This document shows positions 16,938-26,256 of a stretch of 64,000 bases of DNA, in pieces; positions within the stretch are counted from its first letter, which is position 1; every line of letters begins with the position of its first letter. The stretch is from Nonlabens sp. YIK11. GTDB taxonomy: Bacteria; Bacteroidota; Bacteroidia; Flavobacteriales; Flavobacteriaceae. Location: contig NZ_LBMJ01000001.1 of NCBI RefSeq assembly GCF_001413925.1, positions 2,458,001-2,522,000 on the forward strand, written 5' to 3'. The position numbers were made by a program, and so were the translations under genes. Below the pieces are notes generated by a model. It was not told where the DNA came from, ran no database searches, and saw only the letters and a program-made list of their open reading frames with translations.

Positions 16938-18992
16938 TTACTTTTCTGCCTGTTTCTCCAGATCGATCAAGAAAGCGAAGTCAATAGCGACTTCTTTTAA
17001 GGCATCATACCTACCTGATGCGCCACTGTGACCGCTGGTCATATCTGTTTTAAACAGAATGACTTGCGACCCTTTTTGATGATCTCTCAATTTTGCGACC
17101 CATTTAGCCGGTTCCCAATATTGCACCTGGCTATCGTGATAACCAGTAGTCACTAAAACATTGGGATATACCGCATCCTTGACCTGGTCATAAGGTGAAT
17201 ATGATAACATGTAATCATAACTATCCTTGATATTGGGATTTCCCCATTCATCATATTCTCCTGTTGTCAACGGTATGGAATCATCCAGCATTGTACTTAC
17301 CACGTCTACAAATGGTACGGCACTTAAAATACCGTTATATAAGTGTGGTGCTAGATTCATGACGGTACCCATTAACAATCCACCAGCAGATCCACCAGAT
17401 GCGTATAGGTGTCCCGCTTTCGCGAAAGCGTGCTCCAACAAATACTCGCTACAAGCTATGAAGTCGGTAAAGGTGTTCATCTTTTGGAACATCTTGCCTT
17501 GCTCATACCACTCACGGCCCAAGTACTCGCCACCACGAATGTGCGCAATCGCAAAAATGAAACCACGATCCAGCAGACTCAATCTGGAGATAGAGAAATA
17601 GGGATCGATCGTGTGTCCATAACTTCCATAGCCGTATTGCAGTAAGGGATTTCCTTCTGGGCGTTTTTGATCTTTTCTATACACCAGGCTTATAGGCACT
17701 TTAACGCCATCCTTTGCAGTAGCCCAAACACGTTCTGATGCATAGTTATCTGGGTTAAAATCTGGATCCTCAATTTCTTGAGTCTTTAATATTTTCTCCT
17801 CACGCGTGCGCATGTTGAATTCAATTACTGATGGCGGTAAAGTGAGCGAGTTGTAACCGTAGCGCAGGACTTCTGTATCAAACTGATAGTTGGCACTGGT
17901 GTATGCAGTATAAGTTTCACTGGAAAAGGGCAAAAAATAATCCACAGTTCCATCCCAAGATTTGATCCTGATGCGATTCAAACCGTTGAAACGATCTGTG
18001 ACCACCATGAATTCCTTAAAGATATCGAGGTCTTCCAGCAAAGCTTTTGGGTCGTGCGGGATCAAATCGACCCAATTTTCCATCTGTGGCGTTTCAATCG
18101 AGGTTTTCATTACCTTAAAGTTGAACGCATCGTCCTTATTGGTCATGATATAAAAATGATCGCCATAGTGTGAGGCGCTGTATTCCATTTCTGGCTGGCG
18201 TTCCTGAATCAAGGTAAACGAACTGTCTGGCTTATTGGCATCAATAAATCTTATCTCATCACTCAATGTCGATGAGGATTTGATCATGATGTACCTAGCA
18301 CTCATGGTTTTGTAAACGAAACAGTTATAAGTATCCTCTTTTTCCTCATATATCACAGATGCATCGCTCGCCTCCTGATCCAGACTGTATTTAAAGATTT
18401 TGTTAGCTCTCAAAGTCTGTGGATCCTGACGCGCAAAAAACAAGGTATGGTTATCGTTTGCCCAGACAGAGCTTCCTGTGGTTCCCAAAATGGATTCTGC
18501 GTGTATCTCACCGGTTTCCAGATTCTTGACAAAAAGCGAGTACTCTCTACGACCTACCGCATCGACGCCGTAAGCAATTAAATTGTTATTAGGTGATACA
18601 TTGATTCCTGAGAGCTTGTAGAACTCGTGACCAGTAGCCATTTCATTCACATTGAAAAGCAACTCAACCTTTTCAGATCCATCTTTGCGACGATAGTAAT
18701 AAGGATAGGATTCACCCTTTTCCATCTTAGTAAAGTACCAATAGCCGTTATATAGGTAAGGTACCGATTCGTCGTCCTCTTTCAGTCTGGCTTTAATTTC
18801 TTCGAACAATTCCAATTTAAGGTCTGCAGTATGAGCGGTCATTTTCTCGTAGTAATCGTTCTCTTCATTGAGATAACTAATGACTTCAGGAGCGTCGCGT
18901 TCCTTCATCCAGTGGTAATTATCCAGTCGTTGATGACCGTGCATCTCGTGAACGTATGGTATTTTCTTTGCTCTTGGTGGTGTGATATCCAT
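16938..18992 (-). CDS. Prolyl oligopeptidase family serine peptidase (oligopeptidase B-like)
   Basis: 684 residues from the ATG at 18992 (MDITPPRAKKIPYVHEMHG); an in-frame TTG at 19034 is less likely. It has an N-terminal seven-bladed beta-propeller and a C-terminal alpha/beta hydrolase domain with nucleophile motif GGSAGG (Ser about 536), an Asp in TGYHDSQV and a catalytic His in TSGHSGASGRYD. S9A enzymes cut peptides after Pro or basic residues; the YDEWGNP stretch resembles oligopeptidase B. No signal peptide is seen, so it is probably cytoplasmic. AFAKA about 12 residues before the nucleophile is encoded by a perfect palindrome. Confidence 0.93.
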   Translation of the reverse strand: MDITPPRAKKIPYVHEMHGHQRLDNYHWMKERDAPEVISYLNEENDYYEKMTAHTADLKLELFEEIKARLKEDDESVPYLYNGYWYFTKMEKGESYPYYYRRKDGSEKVELLFNVNEMATGHEFYKLSGINVSPNNNLIAYGVDAVGRREYSLFVKNLETGEIHAESILGTTGSSVWANDNHTLFFARQDPQTLRANKIFKYSLDQEASDASVIYEEKEDTYNCFVYKTMSARYIMIKSSSTLSDEIRFIDANKPDSSFTLIQERQPEMEYSASHYGDHFYIMTNKDDAFNFKVMKTSIETPQMENWVDLIPHDPKALLEDLDIFKEFMVVTDRFNGLNRIRIKSWDGTVDYFLPFSSETYTAYTSANYQFDTEVLRYGYNSLTLPPSVIEFNMRTREEKILKTQEIEDPDFNPDNYASERVWATAKDGVKVPISLVYRKDQKRPEGNPLLQYGYGSYGHTIDPYFSISRLSLLDRGFIFAIAHIRGGEYLGREWYEQGKMFQKMNTFTDFIACSEYLLEHAFAKAGHLYASGGSAGGLLMGTVMNLAPHLYNGILSAVPFVDVVSTMLDDSIPLTTGEYDEWGNPNIKDSYDYMLSYSPYDQVKDAVYPNVLVTTGYHDSQVQYWEPAKWVAKLRDHQKGSQVILFKTDMTSGHSGASGRYDALKEVAIDFAFLIDLEKQAEK
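17415..17430. repeat. Dispersed palindrome copy 4 (coding, AFAKA)
   Basis: Perfect copy inside the prolyl oligopeptidase gene, encoding AFAKA (about residues 522-526) on the minus strand, in the helix just before the catalytic serine elbow. Confidence 0.95.
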
Positions 18993-19048
18993 AGGGAATT
19001 GTACTCTTGAAAAATAAGCCCGCAAGATAATCAAAGGTTAACTGATGC

Positions 19049-19076
19049 TTGAGAAAGCTAGGAGTTGTTATTTTTG
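19049..19076 (+). promoter_or_regulatory. Promoter for the YbaB-like gene
   Basis: TTG at 19049-19051, a 17-base spacer, then TATTTTTG at 19069-19076. The leader to the ATG at 19105 would be about 22 bases and contains a purine-rich AAAAGAGAAG stretch. Confidence 0.5.
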
Positions 19077-19104
19077 TGGTCTAAAATTCAAAAAAGAGAA
19101 GATT

Positions 19105-19428
19105 ATGTTCGGAGATATGATGGGAATGATGGGCAAACTAAAAGAAACCCAACAAAAAGTAGAAGACACCAAGAAAAGAATGTCTACCGTGTTGATTGAT
19201 GAAAAATCAAGCGATGGCCTTCTTAATATCACAATAACAGCAGATCGTCAAATCAAAAAGATTGAAGTTGCAGATGAGCTTCTTGAAGACAAAGAGCAAC
19301 TGGAGGATTACTTGATTCTTAACTTGAATAAAGCCTTGAATCGCGCCTCTGACATTTATGATAAAGAGGTAGCAGCCGTAGCATCTGAAGGAATGCCCAA
19401 TATTCCGGGACTGGATATGTTTAAGTAA
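19105..19428 (+). CDS. YbaB/EbfC family nucleoid-associated protein
   Basis: A 107-residue small DNA-binding protein. Family hallmarks are a Met/Gly-rich start ([12 protein letters not shown]), a coiled helix with [14 protein letters not shown], a beta hairpin ([17 protein letters not shown]) and a C-terminal helix ending [11 protein letters not shown]. It acts as a dimeric tweezer on DNA. I choose the ATG at 19105; an upstream in-frame start at 19045 would add 20 residues that cross the promoter box. dnaX and recR, the common neighbours of ybaB, are absent. It diverges from the oligopeptidase gene. Confidence 0.92.
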   Translation: MFGDMMGMMGKLKETQQKVEDTKKRMSTVLIDEKSSDGLLNITITADRQIKKIEVADELLEDKEQLEDYLILNLNKALNRASDIYDKEVAAVASEGMPNIPGLDMFK

Positions 19429-19443
19429 GCTGGTTATCTTATT

Positions 19444-19492
19444 TCTGTCATGCTAAACTCTTCTGCCCTGAGCTTTTCAAAGGGTTTCAGCA
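19444..19492. repeat. Degenerate intergenic repeat-like segment
   Basis: TCTGTCATGCTAAAC, a CCCTGAGC...AAAGGG mini-hairpin and TTTCAGCAT together resemble the TGTCATGCTGAAC...GTTTCAGCAT intergenic repeats of Bacteroidota. Here they look decayed. Seen once in the window. Confidence 0.35.
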
Positions 19493-19580
19493 TATTTAAG
19501 ATAGCATATTAGATTGTGACGTGCTGCAATTTGATTGGTCACAGAAGAAAATAAACGGAGTAATTAGTAGATACAAGTAG

Positions 19581-19601
19581 ACCCTGATAAAAATTCAGGG
19601 T
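19581..19601. terminator. Small hairpin between ybaB-like and threonine aldolase genes
   Basis: ACCCTGA (19581-19587) and TCAGGGT (19595-19601) around TAAAAAT, in AT-rich surroundings between converging genes. The T run is weak. Confidence 0.5.
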
Positions 19602-19626
19602 AATATTAATTATTCAATTTTCAAGT

Positions 19627-20640
19627 TTAATTTCCAAACTTCGTCATCAAGTCCTTAAACTGCGCGTGCTGCACATCGGTGTAATCAAGATGTGTAACCA
19701 GTCGCAGCTTGCCTTGTCCCATGTTGCTAATTATGATATCGTTCTGAGCGCAATAATCGCTTACTGCCTTTTCATCAAACACCTCAAAAATGATGATGTT
19801 GGTCTCGACTGGCTCAACTTTCTTTACCCAGGATTGCGCTGCGAGAAAGGTTTCCAGTTCTGATGCCTTGCGATGATCCTCGTTAAGTCGCTCGATATTG
19901 TGATCCAGCGCATAAAGCGCCGCTGCGGCCATAAAACCGGTCTGACGCATTCCACCACCTAAAACCTTACGTACGCGCATCGCTTTTTTCATCAGCGGAT
20001 TCTTCCCGGTAAGTACTGTTCCCAGCGGTGTTCCCATTCCCTTTGAAAAACAAACGGAAACCGAATCAAATAACTCGCCGTACTCTTTGGGATCTTGATT
20101 TGTTTTGACCATTGCATTCCACAATCTGGCACCATCCAGGTGCAACCCTAAACCATGTTTGATGCAAACCGCTTTGATCTCCTTAACCACTTCCCAATCA
20201 TAACATGCGCCGCCACCTTTATTGGTAGTATTCTCTAGACAAACAAGCTTGGTCAATGGACTGTGATAAAAATCTGGCGGATTGATCGCCTCTTCTACTT
20301 GTGTTGCTGTTACCATACCGCGAGAACCGTCCAGCAATTTGCACGAGACACCACTGTTAAAAGACACGCCACCACCTTCATAATTGTACACATGAGCATA
20401 TTTATCACAGATCAACTGCTCGCCAGGTTGCGTATGCATTTTGATTGCCGCTTGATTAGCCATGCTACCGGTAGGAAAAAATAAGGCGTCATCCATTCCA
20501 AACATTTCGGCCACACGGCGTTCGAGCTCGTTTACCGTTGGATCTTCCTTATACACATCATCGCCAACTTCTGCATGAAACATGGCTTCAAGCATGGCGG
20601 GACTAGGTTTGGTCACGGTATCACTACGCAAATCAATCAT
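19627..20640 (-). CDS. ltaE: Low-specificity L-threonine aldolase
   Basis: A 337-residue fold-type I PLP enzyme cleaving threonine or allo-threonine to glycine and acetaldehyde. The N-terminus MIDLRSDTVTKPSPAM is the family signature, HLDGARLWNA (167-176) binds PLP, and the Schiff-base lysine is K200 in SVCFSKGMGTPLG. Length is normal. It is a single gene between a hairpin and a palindrome-bearing gap of 167 bases, divergent from prfB. Confidence 0.95.
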   Translation of the reverse strand: MIDLRSDTVTKPSPAMLEAMFHAEVGDDVYKEDPTVNELERRVAEMFGMDDALFFPTGSMANQAAIKMHTQPGEQLICDKYAHVYNYEGGGVSFNSGVSCKLLDGSRGMVTATQVEEAINPPDFYHSPLTKLVCLENTTNKGGGACYDWEVVKEIKAVCIKHGLGLHLDGARLWNAMVKTNQDPKEYGELFDSVSVCFSKGMGTPLGTVLTGKNPLMKKAMRVRKVLGGGMRQTGFMAAAALYALDHNIERLNEDHRKASELETFLAAQSWVKKVEPVETNIIIFEVFDEKAVSDYCAQNDIIISNMGQGKLRLVTHLDYTDVQHAQFKDLMTKFGN

Positions 20641-20694
20641 AAACTCTTTTTATTTTCCCATGCCATAGAGACGCAGGTGGATTTAAGGATATTT

Positions 20695-20710
20695 CGCTTT
20701 CGCGAAAGCG
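20695..20710. repeat. Dispersed palindrome copy 5 (intergenic)
   Basis: Perfect copy in the divergent gap between the threonine aldolase and prfB genes, 55 bases before the aldolase start and 98 before prfB. Confidence 0.95.
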
Positions 20711-20807
20711 AGATAAATTTAATCCCATTTACACACTTAACCATCGGGAATCATCAATAAAAAAGGGAATTTAGCTGTATTTTTACCCTCCAAATTATTC
20801 CTAGTAC

Positions 20808-21914
20808 ATGATTACAGCAGACCAAATCGCGCAATTGAAAGAACGAACGGCAGCGTTGAAAGATTATCTGCAAATTGAGGCCAAGCAAATCGAGATTACC
20901 AATCTTGAGGAGAAAACCTTCTCACCAGATTTTTGGAACAAGCCCAAGGATGCCGAAGCCATCATGAAACAGCTGCGTAACAAAAAGGCATGGACCACAG
21001 ATTATGCCACTGCGGTAACGCTGGGCGAGGACCTTGAGGTGCTCTATGAATTTTATAAGGAAGATGAAGCCACAGAAGAAGACGTTACCTCAAAGTACCA
21101 AGCAGCGCTGGAACTGGTAGAGAAATTGGAGTTCAAAAATATGTTGTCTAATGAAGGTGACGACTTTAGCGCGGTGCTACAGATCACGGCTGGTGCTGGA
21201 GGTACAGAGTCTTGTGACTGGGCAGAAATGCTCATGCGCATGTACATTATGTGGGCAGAAAAGAGTGGCTATAAGGTCAAGGAACTGAACTTTCAATCTG
21301 GTGATGTAGCCGGTATCAAAACAGTGACGCTAGAGATAGAAGGTGATTATAGCTTTGGATGGCTAAAAGGTGAGAATGGTGTACACCGCCTAGTACGTAT
21401 ATCACCATTTGATTCCAATGCAAAAAGGCATACGTCCTTTGCGTCTGTATATGTATATCCACTAGCAGATGACAGTATAGAAATAGAAATCAATCCGGCA
21501 GATATTTCTTGGGATTTTGCACGATCCAGCGGCGCTGGTGGGCAAAACGTCAATAAGGTAGAAACCAAGGCAATATTGACGCACCATCCTTCAGGAATCA
21601 TCATCCATAATTCGGAAACCAGATCGCAGCTTGAAAATAGAGAGAAGGCGATGCAAATGTTGAAATCCCAACTTTATGAAATCGAGTTGCAAAAGCAAAA
21701 TGCTGCTCGTGACGAGATTGAAGCTGGTAAAATGAAGATTGAATGGGGTTCTCAAATACGTAATTACGTGTTGCACCCATATAAGTTGATCAAGGATGTC
21801 AGAACCGGTCATGAAACTGGAAATGTGGATGCTGTTCTTAATGGAGATCTAGATGCGTTTCTAAAAGCATTTTTGATGGAAACTGGTCAGGAAAAACCTA
21901 CAGATCAATTGTAG
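20808..21914 (+). CDS. prfB: Peptide chain release factor 2, without programmed frameshift
   Basis: A 368-residue factor reading UGA/UAA. The tripeptide anticodon SPF lies in VRISPFDSNAKRHTSFA and the peptidyl-hydrolysis loop in GAGGQNVNK (near residue 244). The start at 20808 gives a continuous N-terminus (LKERTAALKDYLQIEAKQ). At the place where many bacteria carry an in-frame UGA and CUU slippery site the codons read straight through, so self-regulation by +1 frameshifting is absent. The -7-like box TATTTTTA lies upstream, near 20779-20786. Confidence 0.96.
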   Translation: MITADQIAQLKERTAALKDYLQIEAKQIEITNLEEKTFSPDFWNKPKDAEAIMKQLRNKKAWTTDYATAVTLGEDLEVLYEFYKEDEATEEDVTSKYQAALELVEKLEFKNMLSNEGDDFSAVLQITAGAGGTESCDWAEMLMRMYIMWAEKSGYKVKELNFQSGDVAGIKTVTLEIEGDYSFGWLKGENGVHRLVRISPFDSNAKRHTSFASVYVYPLADDSIEIEINPADISWDFARSSGAGGQNVNKVETKAILTHHPSGIIIHNSETRSQLENREKAMQMLKSQLYEIELQKQNAARDEIEAGKMKIEWGSQIRNYVLHPYKLIKDVRTGHETGNVDAVLNGDLDAFLKAFLMETGQEKPTDQL

Positions 21915-21994
21915 CTACAAGTAATTAACTTTTAGTTGTGAAATTGCGGTACGCCTTTAACTCAAACTTAGCAACTCGCGTTTAAACCAGAAGA

Positions 21995-22002
21995 TAGATT
22001 TG
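21995..22002 (+). promoter_or_regulatory. -7 box before the TonB-receptor-like gene
   Basis: TAGATTTG, 27 bases before the ATG at 22030, matches TAnnTTTG. No strong -33 box is visible. Confidence 0.4.
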
Positions 22003-22029
22003 CAGTCTTAGCAATAAGCTAAATCTATC

Positions 22030-24492
22030 ATGAAACATATTCTTTATTCACTCTTTCTATTTTGTTCCTTTATCTCTTTTGCCCAAAAACCAGTACAGGT
22101 TTCGGGAAAATTACTGGACAAAACCACACAAACACCATTAGAATTCGCCACGGTATCTGTGATCAGCTCAGATCCTAACGTATCTCCACAAGGCGGAATT
22201 ACTGATCTTAATGGTAATTATCAATTTCTGGTAACTCCAGGTACCTATACCGTGAAATGGGAATTTATATCCTTTAAACCTGTGGTACGTGAGAATGTAG
22301 TAATCGAGAGCGAAAAAGTATTTGAAACCATCTCCATGGAGCCAGATATCGCACAGCTAGAAGCAGCCGTGGTCGTGGCAGAAAAGACCACGGTGGATTT
22401 GAGACTGGACAAAAAGATCTATAATATAGGTCAAGATCTTACCGTGCGTGGTGGATCTGTAAGTGATGTTTTGGACAATGTACCTTCGGTATCTGTTGAT
22501 GTGGAAGGAAATGTTTCTTTAAGGGGTAACGATAATGTGCGCATACTTATTGATGGACGTCCCAGCGCCTTAGTGGGCTTCAATGGTGCAGAAGCATTAA
22601 GACAAATTCCTGCAGAAGCTATCGAGCGTGTTGAAGTGATCACATCGCCTAGTGCCAGGTATGATGCTGAAGGTACCGCAGGTATCCTAAATATCATTCT
22701 TAGAAAGAATCAGATTCAAGGTTTTAACGGGTCATTTAATGTGAGTGCCGGTTATCCAGAGCGCTATGGAGCATCTGCAAACCTTAATTATAGAACCAAT
22801 AAATGGAACCTATTTACTAATACAGGATATAACTATAGAACTGCGCCCGGTTATGCGAGAACAAACATTGATTACAAGTTTGACGACAATGCTCAGCTTC
22901 CTGACACTACCTTGCTAGCTGTTCAAGAACGTAGAGATTTTGATCGATTGGGTAGAAACTATTTTACCAGTTTTGGAGCGGAATACTTTATCAATGATAA
23001 TAGTAGCATTGTGGGTAACATTGTTTACAGGCTTGGAAATGATGATGATGAAACGACCAACAACAACACAAGAACTTTTCAAGGCGAAGAGTTTAATGAG
23101 ATTAACTTAAGAAGAGAGCTCGAGTCAGAAGATGAGGATGATTTGCAATTCTCACTAGATTATCAAAATGATCTTGATGATAACGGTCAAAAGTTGACAG
23201 CGACCGCTCAATATTCCATTTCTATAGAAGATAAGGAATCCAATATTGATCAAACAGAACTCATTTCCAATACCTTAAACGACCTGGAAAGACTTCTAGA
23301 AACCGAAGATGAAACTGAAGCTTTGGTCCAAGTGGATTGGGTAAAACCAGTTGGTGAAAACATTCAATATGAAGCTGGTTACCGCGGTAACTACAGAGAT
23401 ATTTCCAATAGCTACTTTTTTGAAGAGATAGAAGATTTCAACGATGGTAGCGGATTTATTCCAGATCCTCAATTGAATAATACTTTTAATTATGAGGAAT
23501 TCGTCAACGCTGTGTACGGTCAATACGGACAGGAGTTTGGCGCATTTTCTCTATTGGCTGGTCTTAGATTCGAACAAACCAACATCAATATCAATCAAGA
23601 AACTACCGATGTTTCCAACAAGAAAAGCTACAGCAGCTTTTTCCCAACCCTAAATCTAGGGTATGAATTGCAAGAAGATGAAAATATAACGTTGGGATAT
23701 AACCGAAGAGTCCGCAGACCAAGAGGCCGCCGATTGAATCCTTTCCCAAGTAGGTCCAGTCAAAACTCTTTCTATCAAGGGAATGTTGACTTGAATCCGC
23801 AGTTTTCTAATCAGGTAGATTTAGGTTATTTGAGAAGATGGTCTAAACTGACATTGAGCACCTCTATCTACTATAATAGAAGTACCGACAATGTGGAAAC
23901 CATCGAGACCTCAGGAATTGCTCCAGGTGATAACACCACTGCGGTATTTAGATTTCCCGTGAACCTCTCTACCGAGCAGCGTCTAGGATATGAATTAACC
24001 TTAACGTATAGACCATTCAAATGGTGGACCATCAATTCTGATGCTAATGTATTTAGAGTAGAGACAGATGGAGACTACGTGGACCCGACTGGCGTAAGAG
24101 ACGATCAAAATTTTGATTTTGTCAACACCACTTATTTCTTGAGGTTGAACCAGAAGTTTGAATTGCCCGCTAAAATTGATTTCCAAGCTCGTGTCAACTA
24201 TAGAGGTGCTTCAGAAAATGCTCAGGGAACACAAAATGCGATCACCACCGTTAATCTTGCAGCGAGCAAAGACATACTTAATGAGCAGGGTTCATTGACC
24301 TTAAACGTTAGCGATTTATTAAATTCCAGAAGACGTGAGTCAACTACCAACACTGCAACTTTTATATCAGATAGTGAATTTCAATATAGACAACGTCAAG
24401 TAACGCTTGCGTTCACGTACCGTTTCAACCAGCAAAAAAGAGAACAAAGACGAGAAGAAGAGGCTGCACCAGATGAAGAATTTGAAGGATAA
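22030..24492 (+). CDS. Outer-membrane beta-barrel receptor with carboxypeptidase-like N-domain
   Basis: 820 residues. The signal peptide ends near FISFAQK. A CarboxypepD_reg-like beta sandwich covers about 22-105 (SGKLLDKTTQTPLEFATVSV...GGITDLNGNYQF). A plug domain (VSDVLDNVPSVSVDVEGNVSLRG...RILIDGRPS) is followed by a 22-strand-type barrel rich in aromatic/polar alternation, ending in a strand with final TYRFNQ plus an acidic tail. The N-terminus lacks a clear TonB box, fitting the OMP_b-brl_3 group. The ligand is unknown; no SusD partner follows, which argues against glycan uptake. Confidence 0.88.
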   Translation: MKHILYSLFLFCSFISFAQKPVQVSGKLLDKTTQTPLEFATVSVISSDPNVSPQGGITDLNGNYQFLVTPGTYTVKWEFISFKPVVRENVVIESEKVFETISMEPDIAQLEAAVVVAEKTTVDLRLDKKIYNIGQDLTVRGGSVSDVLDNVPSVSVDVEGNVSLRGNDNVRILIDGRPSALVGFNGAEALRQIPAEAIERVEVITSPSARYDAEGTAGILNIILRKNQIQGFNGSFNVSAGYPERYGASANLNYRTNKWNLFTNTGYNYRTAPGYARTNIDYKFDDNAQLPDTTLLAVQERRDFDRLGRNYFTSFGAEYFINDNSSIVGNIVYRLGNDDDETTNNNTRTFQGEEFNEINLRRELESEDEDDLQFSLDYQNDLDDNGQKLTATAQYSISIEDKESNIDQTELISNTLNDLERLLETEDETEALVQVDWVKPVGENIQYEAGYRGNYRDISNSYFFEEIEDFNDGSGFIPDPQLNNTFNYEEFVNAVYGQYGQEFGAFSLLAGLRFEQTNININQETTDVSNKKSYSSFFPTLNLGYELQEDENITLGYNRRVRRPRGRRLNPFPSRSSQNSFYQGNVDLNPQFSNQVDLGYLRRWSKLTLSTSIYYNRSTDNVETIETSGIAPGDNTTAVFRFPVNLSTEQRLGYELTLTYRPFKWWTINSDANVFRVETDGDYVDPTGVRDDQNFDFVNTTYFLRLNQKFELPAKIDFQARVNYRGASENAQGTQNAITTVNLAASKDILNEQGSLTLNVSDLLNSRRRESTTNTATFISDSEFQYRQRQVTLAFTYRFNQQKREQRREEEAAPDEEFEG

Positions 24493-24569
24493 TCCTTTCA
24501 TCATCTTAACATGAAATAAGGATTTTATACTTTTTTATAATTGGATATTTGACAACAAATTCAAATATT

Positions 24570-25064
24570 ATGAAAAAAATTCTTTTTACGTTAGCCCTAA
24601 TCGTAGGAACAACTTTTGCCGTACAGGCGCAAACCATTTCAGATAATGCTATAGGCTTAAGAATAGGTGATGGCGACGGATTAGGAACAGAGATTTCTTA
24701 TCAGCGCGCATTAGGTGGCAACAATCGATTAGAGGTGGATCTAGGCCTTGAAACTGGAAGACGCTTTGACGCATTCAAATTGACTGGTGTTTATCAGTGG
24801 CTTTGGAATATAGAAGGCGGCTTTAACTGGTACGCAGGTGTTGGTGGTGGACTAGGAAGCATTGATTTTGACGATGATTTCCCAGGAAGAGATAATAATG
24901 ACGATAGCGAGGTGTTTATTTTTGCAGCTGGCCAAGTGGGTATCGAGTATGACTTTGACTTCCCATTGATTCTTTCGCTAGACGTACGTCCAGAAATTTA
25001 TTTTGCAGACTATCGCGACGATTTGGAATTAGATATCGCTCTAGGTATCAGATACCAATTCTAG
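24570..25064 (+). CDS. Small outer-membrane beta-barrel protein
   Basis: 164 residues from the ATG at 24570 (MKKILFTLALIVGTTFAVQAQ, signal peptide cut after AQA). The mature part alternates strands and glycine-rich turns (GLRIGDGDGLGTEISYQRAL, GVGGGLGSIDFDDDF) and ends with an aromatic residue (GIRYQF), typical of 8-stranded barrels. An acidic DDDFPGRDNNDDSE loop could bind cations. It follows the receptor gene by 77 bases and ends at a strong terminator. Function unknown. Confidence 0.82.
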   Translation: MKKILFTLALIVGTTFAVQAQTISDNAIGLRIGDGDGLGTEISYQRALGGNNRLEVDLGLETGRRFDAFKLTGVYQWLWNIEGGFNWYAGVGGGLGSIDFDDDFPGRDNNDDSEVFIFAAGQVGIEYDFDFPLILSLDVRPEIYFADYRDDLELDIALGIRYQF

Positions 25065-25084
25065 AAAACAAATGTTTATATACT

Positions 25085-25116
25085 AAAGGCGACCCAATTG
25101 GGTCGCCTTTTTTTTA
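25085..25116. terminator. Strong bidirectional terminator
   Basis: A perfect palindrome AAAGGCGACCC / GGGTCGCCTTT with an AATT centre, followed by a T run. It lies between two converging genes, and the minus-strand stop codon overlaps its right end. Confidence 0.93.
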
Positions 25117-26244
25117 TCGCTGGACGTGCAGTAAGGATTCGTACAGTTTCTCATATTGTGGTATGATCAATTGTATGTCAAATTGTTTCGCTTTCGCGAA
25201 AGCGGACTCTTTAAAACCTCTCAACACTTCGTCATCCTTAAGGATGTGAATGGCATTTTGCGCCATTTCCTCAACGTTTCCAACATCGCTTGTGTAACCA
25301 GTGACTCCATTCTCATTGACCTCTGGAAGACCGCCAGTGTTAGAACTGATAACAGGCGTGCGGTTTGCCATTGCTTCCAGCGCGGCAAGTCCAAAGCTTT
25401 CCTTTTCTGACGGCAAGAGAAATAAATCTGAAAAACACAAAATACGATCAATCTCGCTACTGTTTCCCAGCCATTTGATCTTATGCTGCAACTTGCGGGA
25501 ACGAGCATATTCTTCCGCCTCTATACGATCAGATCCATCGCCTACCATGATGAGAACGCTAGGCACCTCTTGCGATAATAACTCAAAAACCTTGACGACA
25601 TCCTTGATACGTTTCACGGGACGCATATTGCTTATATGGGTCACGATGCGCTCATTGGGAAACGCCATAATGGAGCGATCGCAATCAGAAAACTCGGTCT
25701 TGTAAAGCGACATATCAATGAAGTTTGGAACCACATTGATTTCTTTCCTAATATCAAAAAGATCCATGGTATCCTGCTTCAAACTAGCACTGACTGATGT
25801 AACCACATCACTATTGTTGATACTAAAAGTAACTGATGGCTTATAGACTGGATGACTTCCTACCAGGGTAATGTCCGTACCGTGCAAGGTGGTGACCATA
25901 GGTAAGGTGATGCCTTGGTCCTTCAGCATTTGTTGTGCCATGTAACCAGCATAAGCATGAGGTATCGCATAATGCACGTGAAGCACATCGATATTGTATT
26001 CCTGCACCACGTTCACTAGCTTACTACTCAAAGCCAGATCATACGGCTGGTAATGAAACAGCGGATATTCCTCTACATCTACCTCGTGAAAAAATATTTT
26101 CTGTGACAATAGTTCCAGTCGTACCGGCATCTTGTAGGTGACAAAATGTATCTCGTGACCGCGATGTGCCAGTGCTGTTCCCAACATGGTGGCTACTACT
26201 CCACTGCCGCCAAAGGTTGGATAACAGACTATTGCAATTTTCAT
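25114..26244 (-). CDS. bshA: N-acetyl-alpha-D-glucosaminyl L-malate synthase
   Basis: A 376-residue GT4 glycosyltransferase making GlcNAc-malate, the first step of bacillithiol synthesis. The N-terminus CYPTFGGSGVVATMLG and HVHYAIPHAYAG are BshA hallmarks, with the GT4 motif EKESFGLAALEAMA near the C-terminus. bshB and bshC are not in this window. Residues AFAKA (about 347-351) near the C-terminus come from a perfect palindrome. The start codon is 12 bases downstream of the stop of the GH3/beta-lactamase fusion, so the two are probably co-transcribed. Confidence 0.95.
   Translation of the reverse strand: MKIAIVCYPTFGGSGVVATMLGTALAHRGHEIHFVTYKMPVRLELLSQKIFFHEVDVEEYPLFHYQPYDLALSSKLVNVVQEYNIDVLHVHYAIPHAYAGYMAQQMLKDQGITLPMVTTLHGTDITLVGSHPVYKPSVTFSINNSDVVTSVSASLKQDTMDLFDIRKEINVVPNFIDMSLYKTEFSDCDRSIMAFPNERIVTHISNMRPVKRIKDVVKVFELLSQEVPSVLIMVGDGSDRIEAEEYARSRKLQHKIKWLGNSSEIDRILCFSDLFLLPSEKESFGLAALEAMANRTPVISSNTGGLPEVNENGVTGYTSDVGNVEEMAQNAIHILKDDEVLRGFKESAFAKAKQFDIQLIIPQYEKLYESLLHVQR
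25189..25204. repeat. Dispersed palindrome copy 6 (coding, AFAKA)
   Basis: Perfect copy near the 3' end of bshA, encoding AFAKA on the minus strand inside a lysine-rich helix (KESAFAKAKQF). Confidence 0.95.
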
Positions 26245-26256
26245 AAGTATTGGTTT

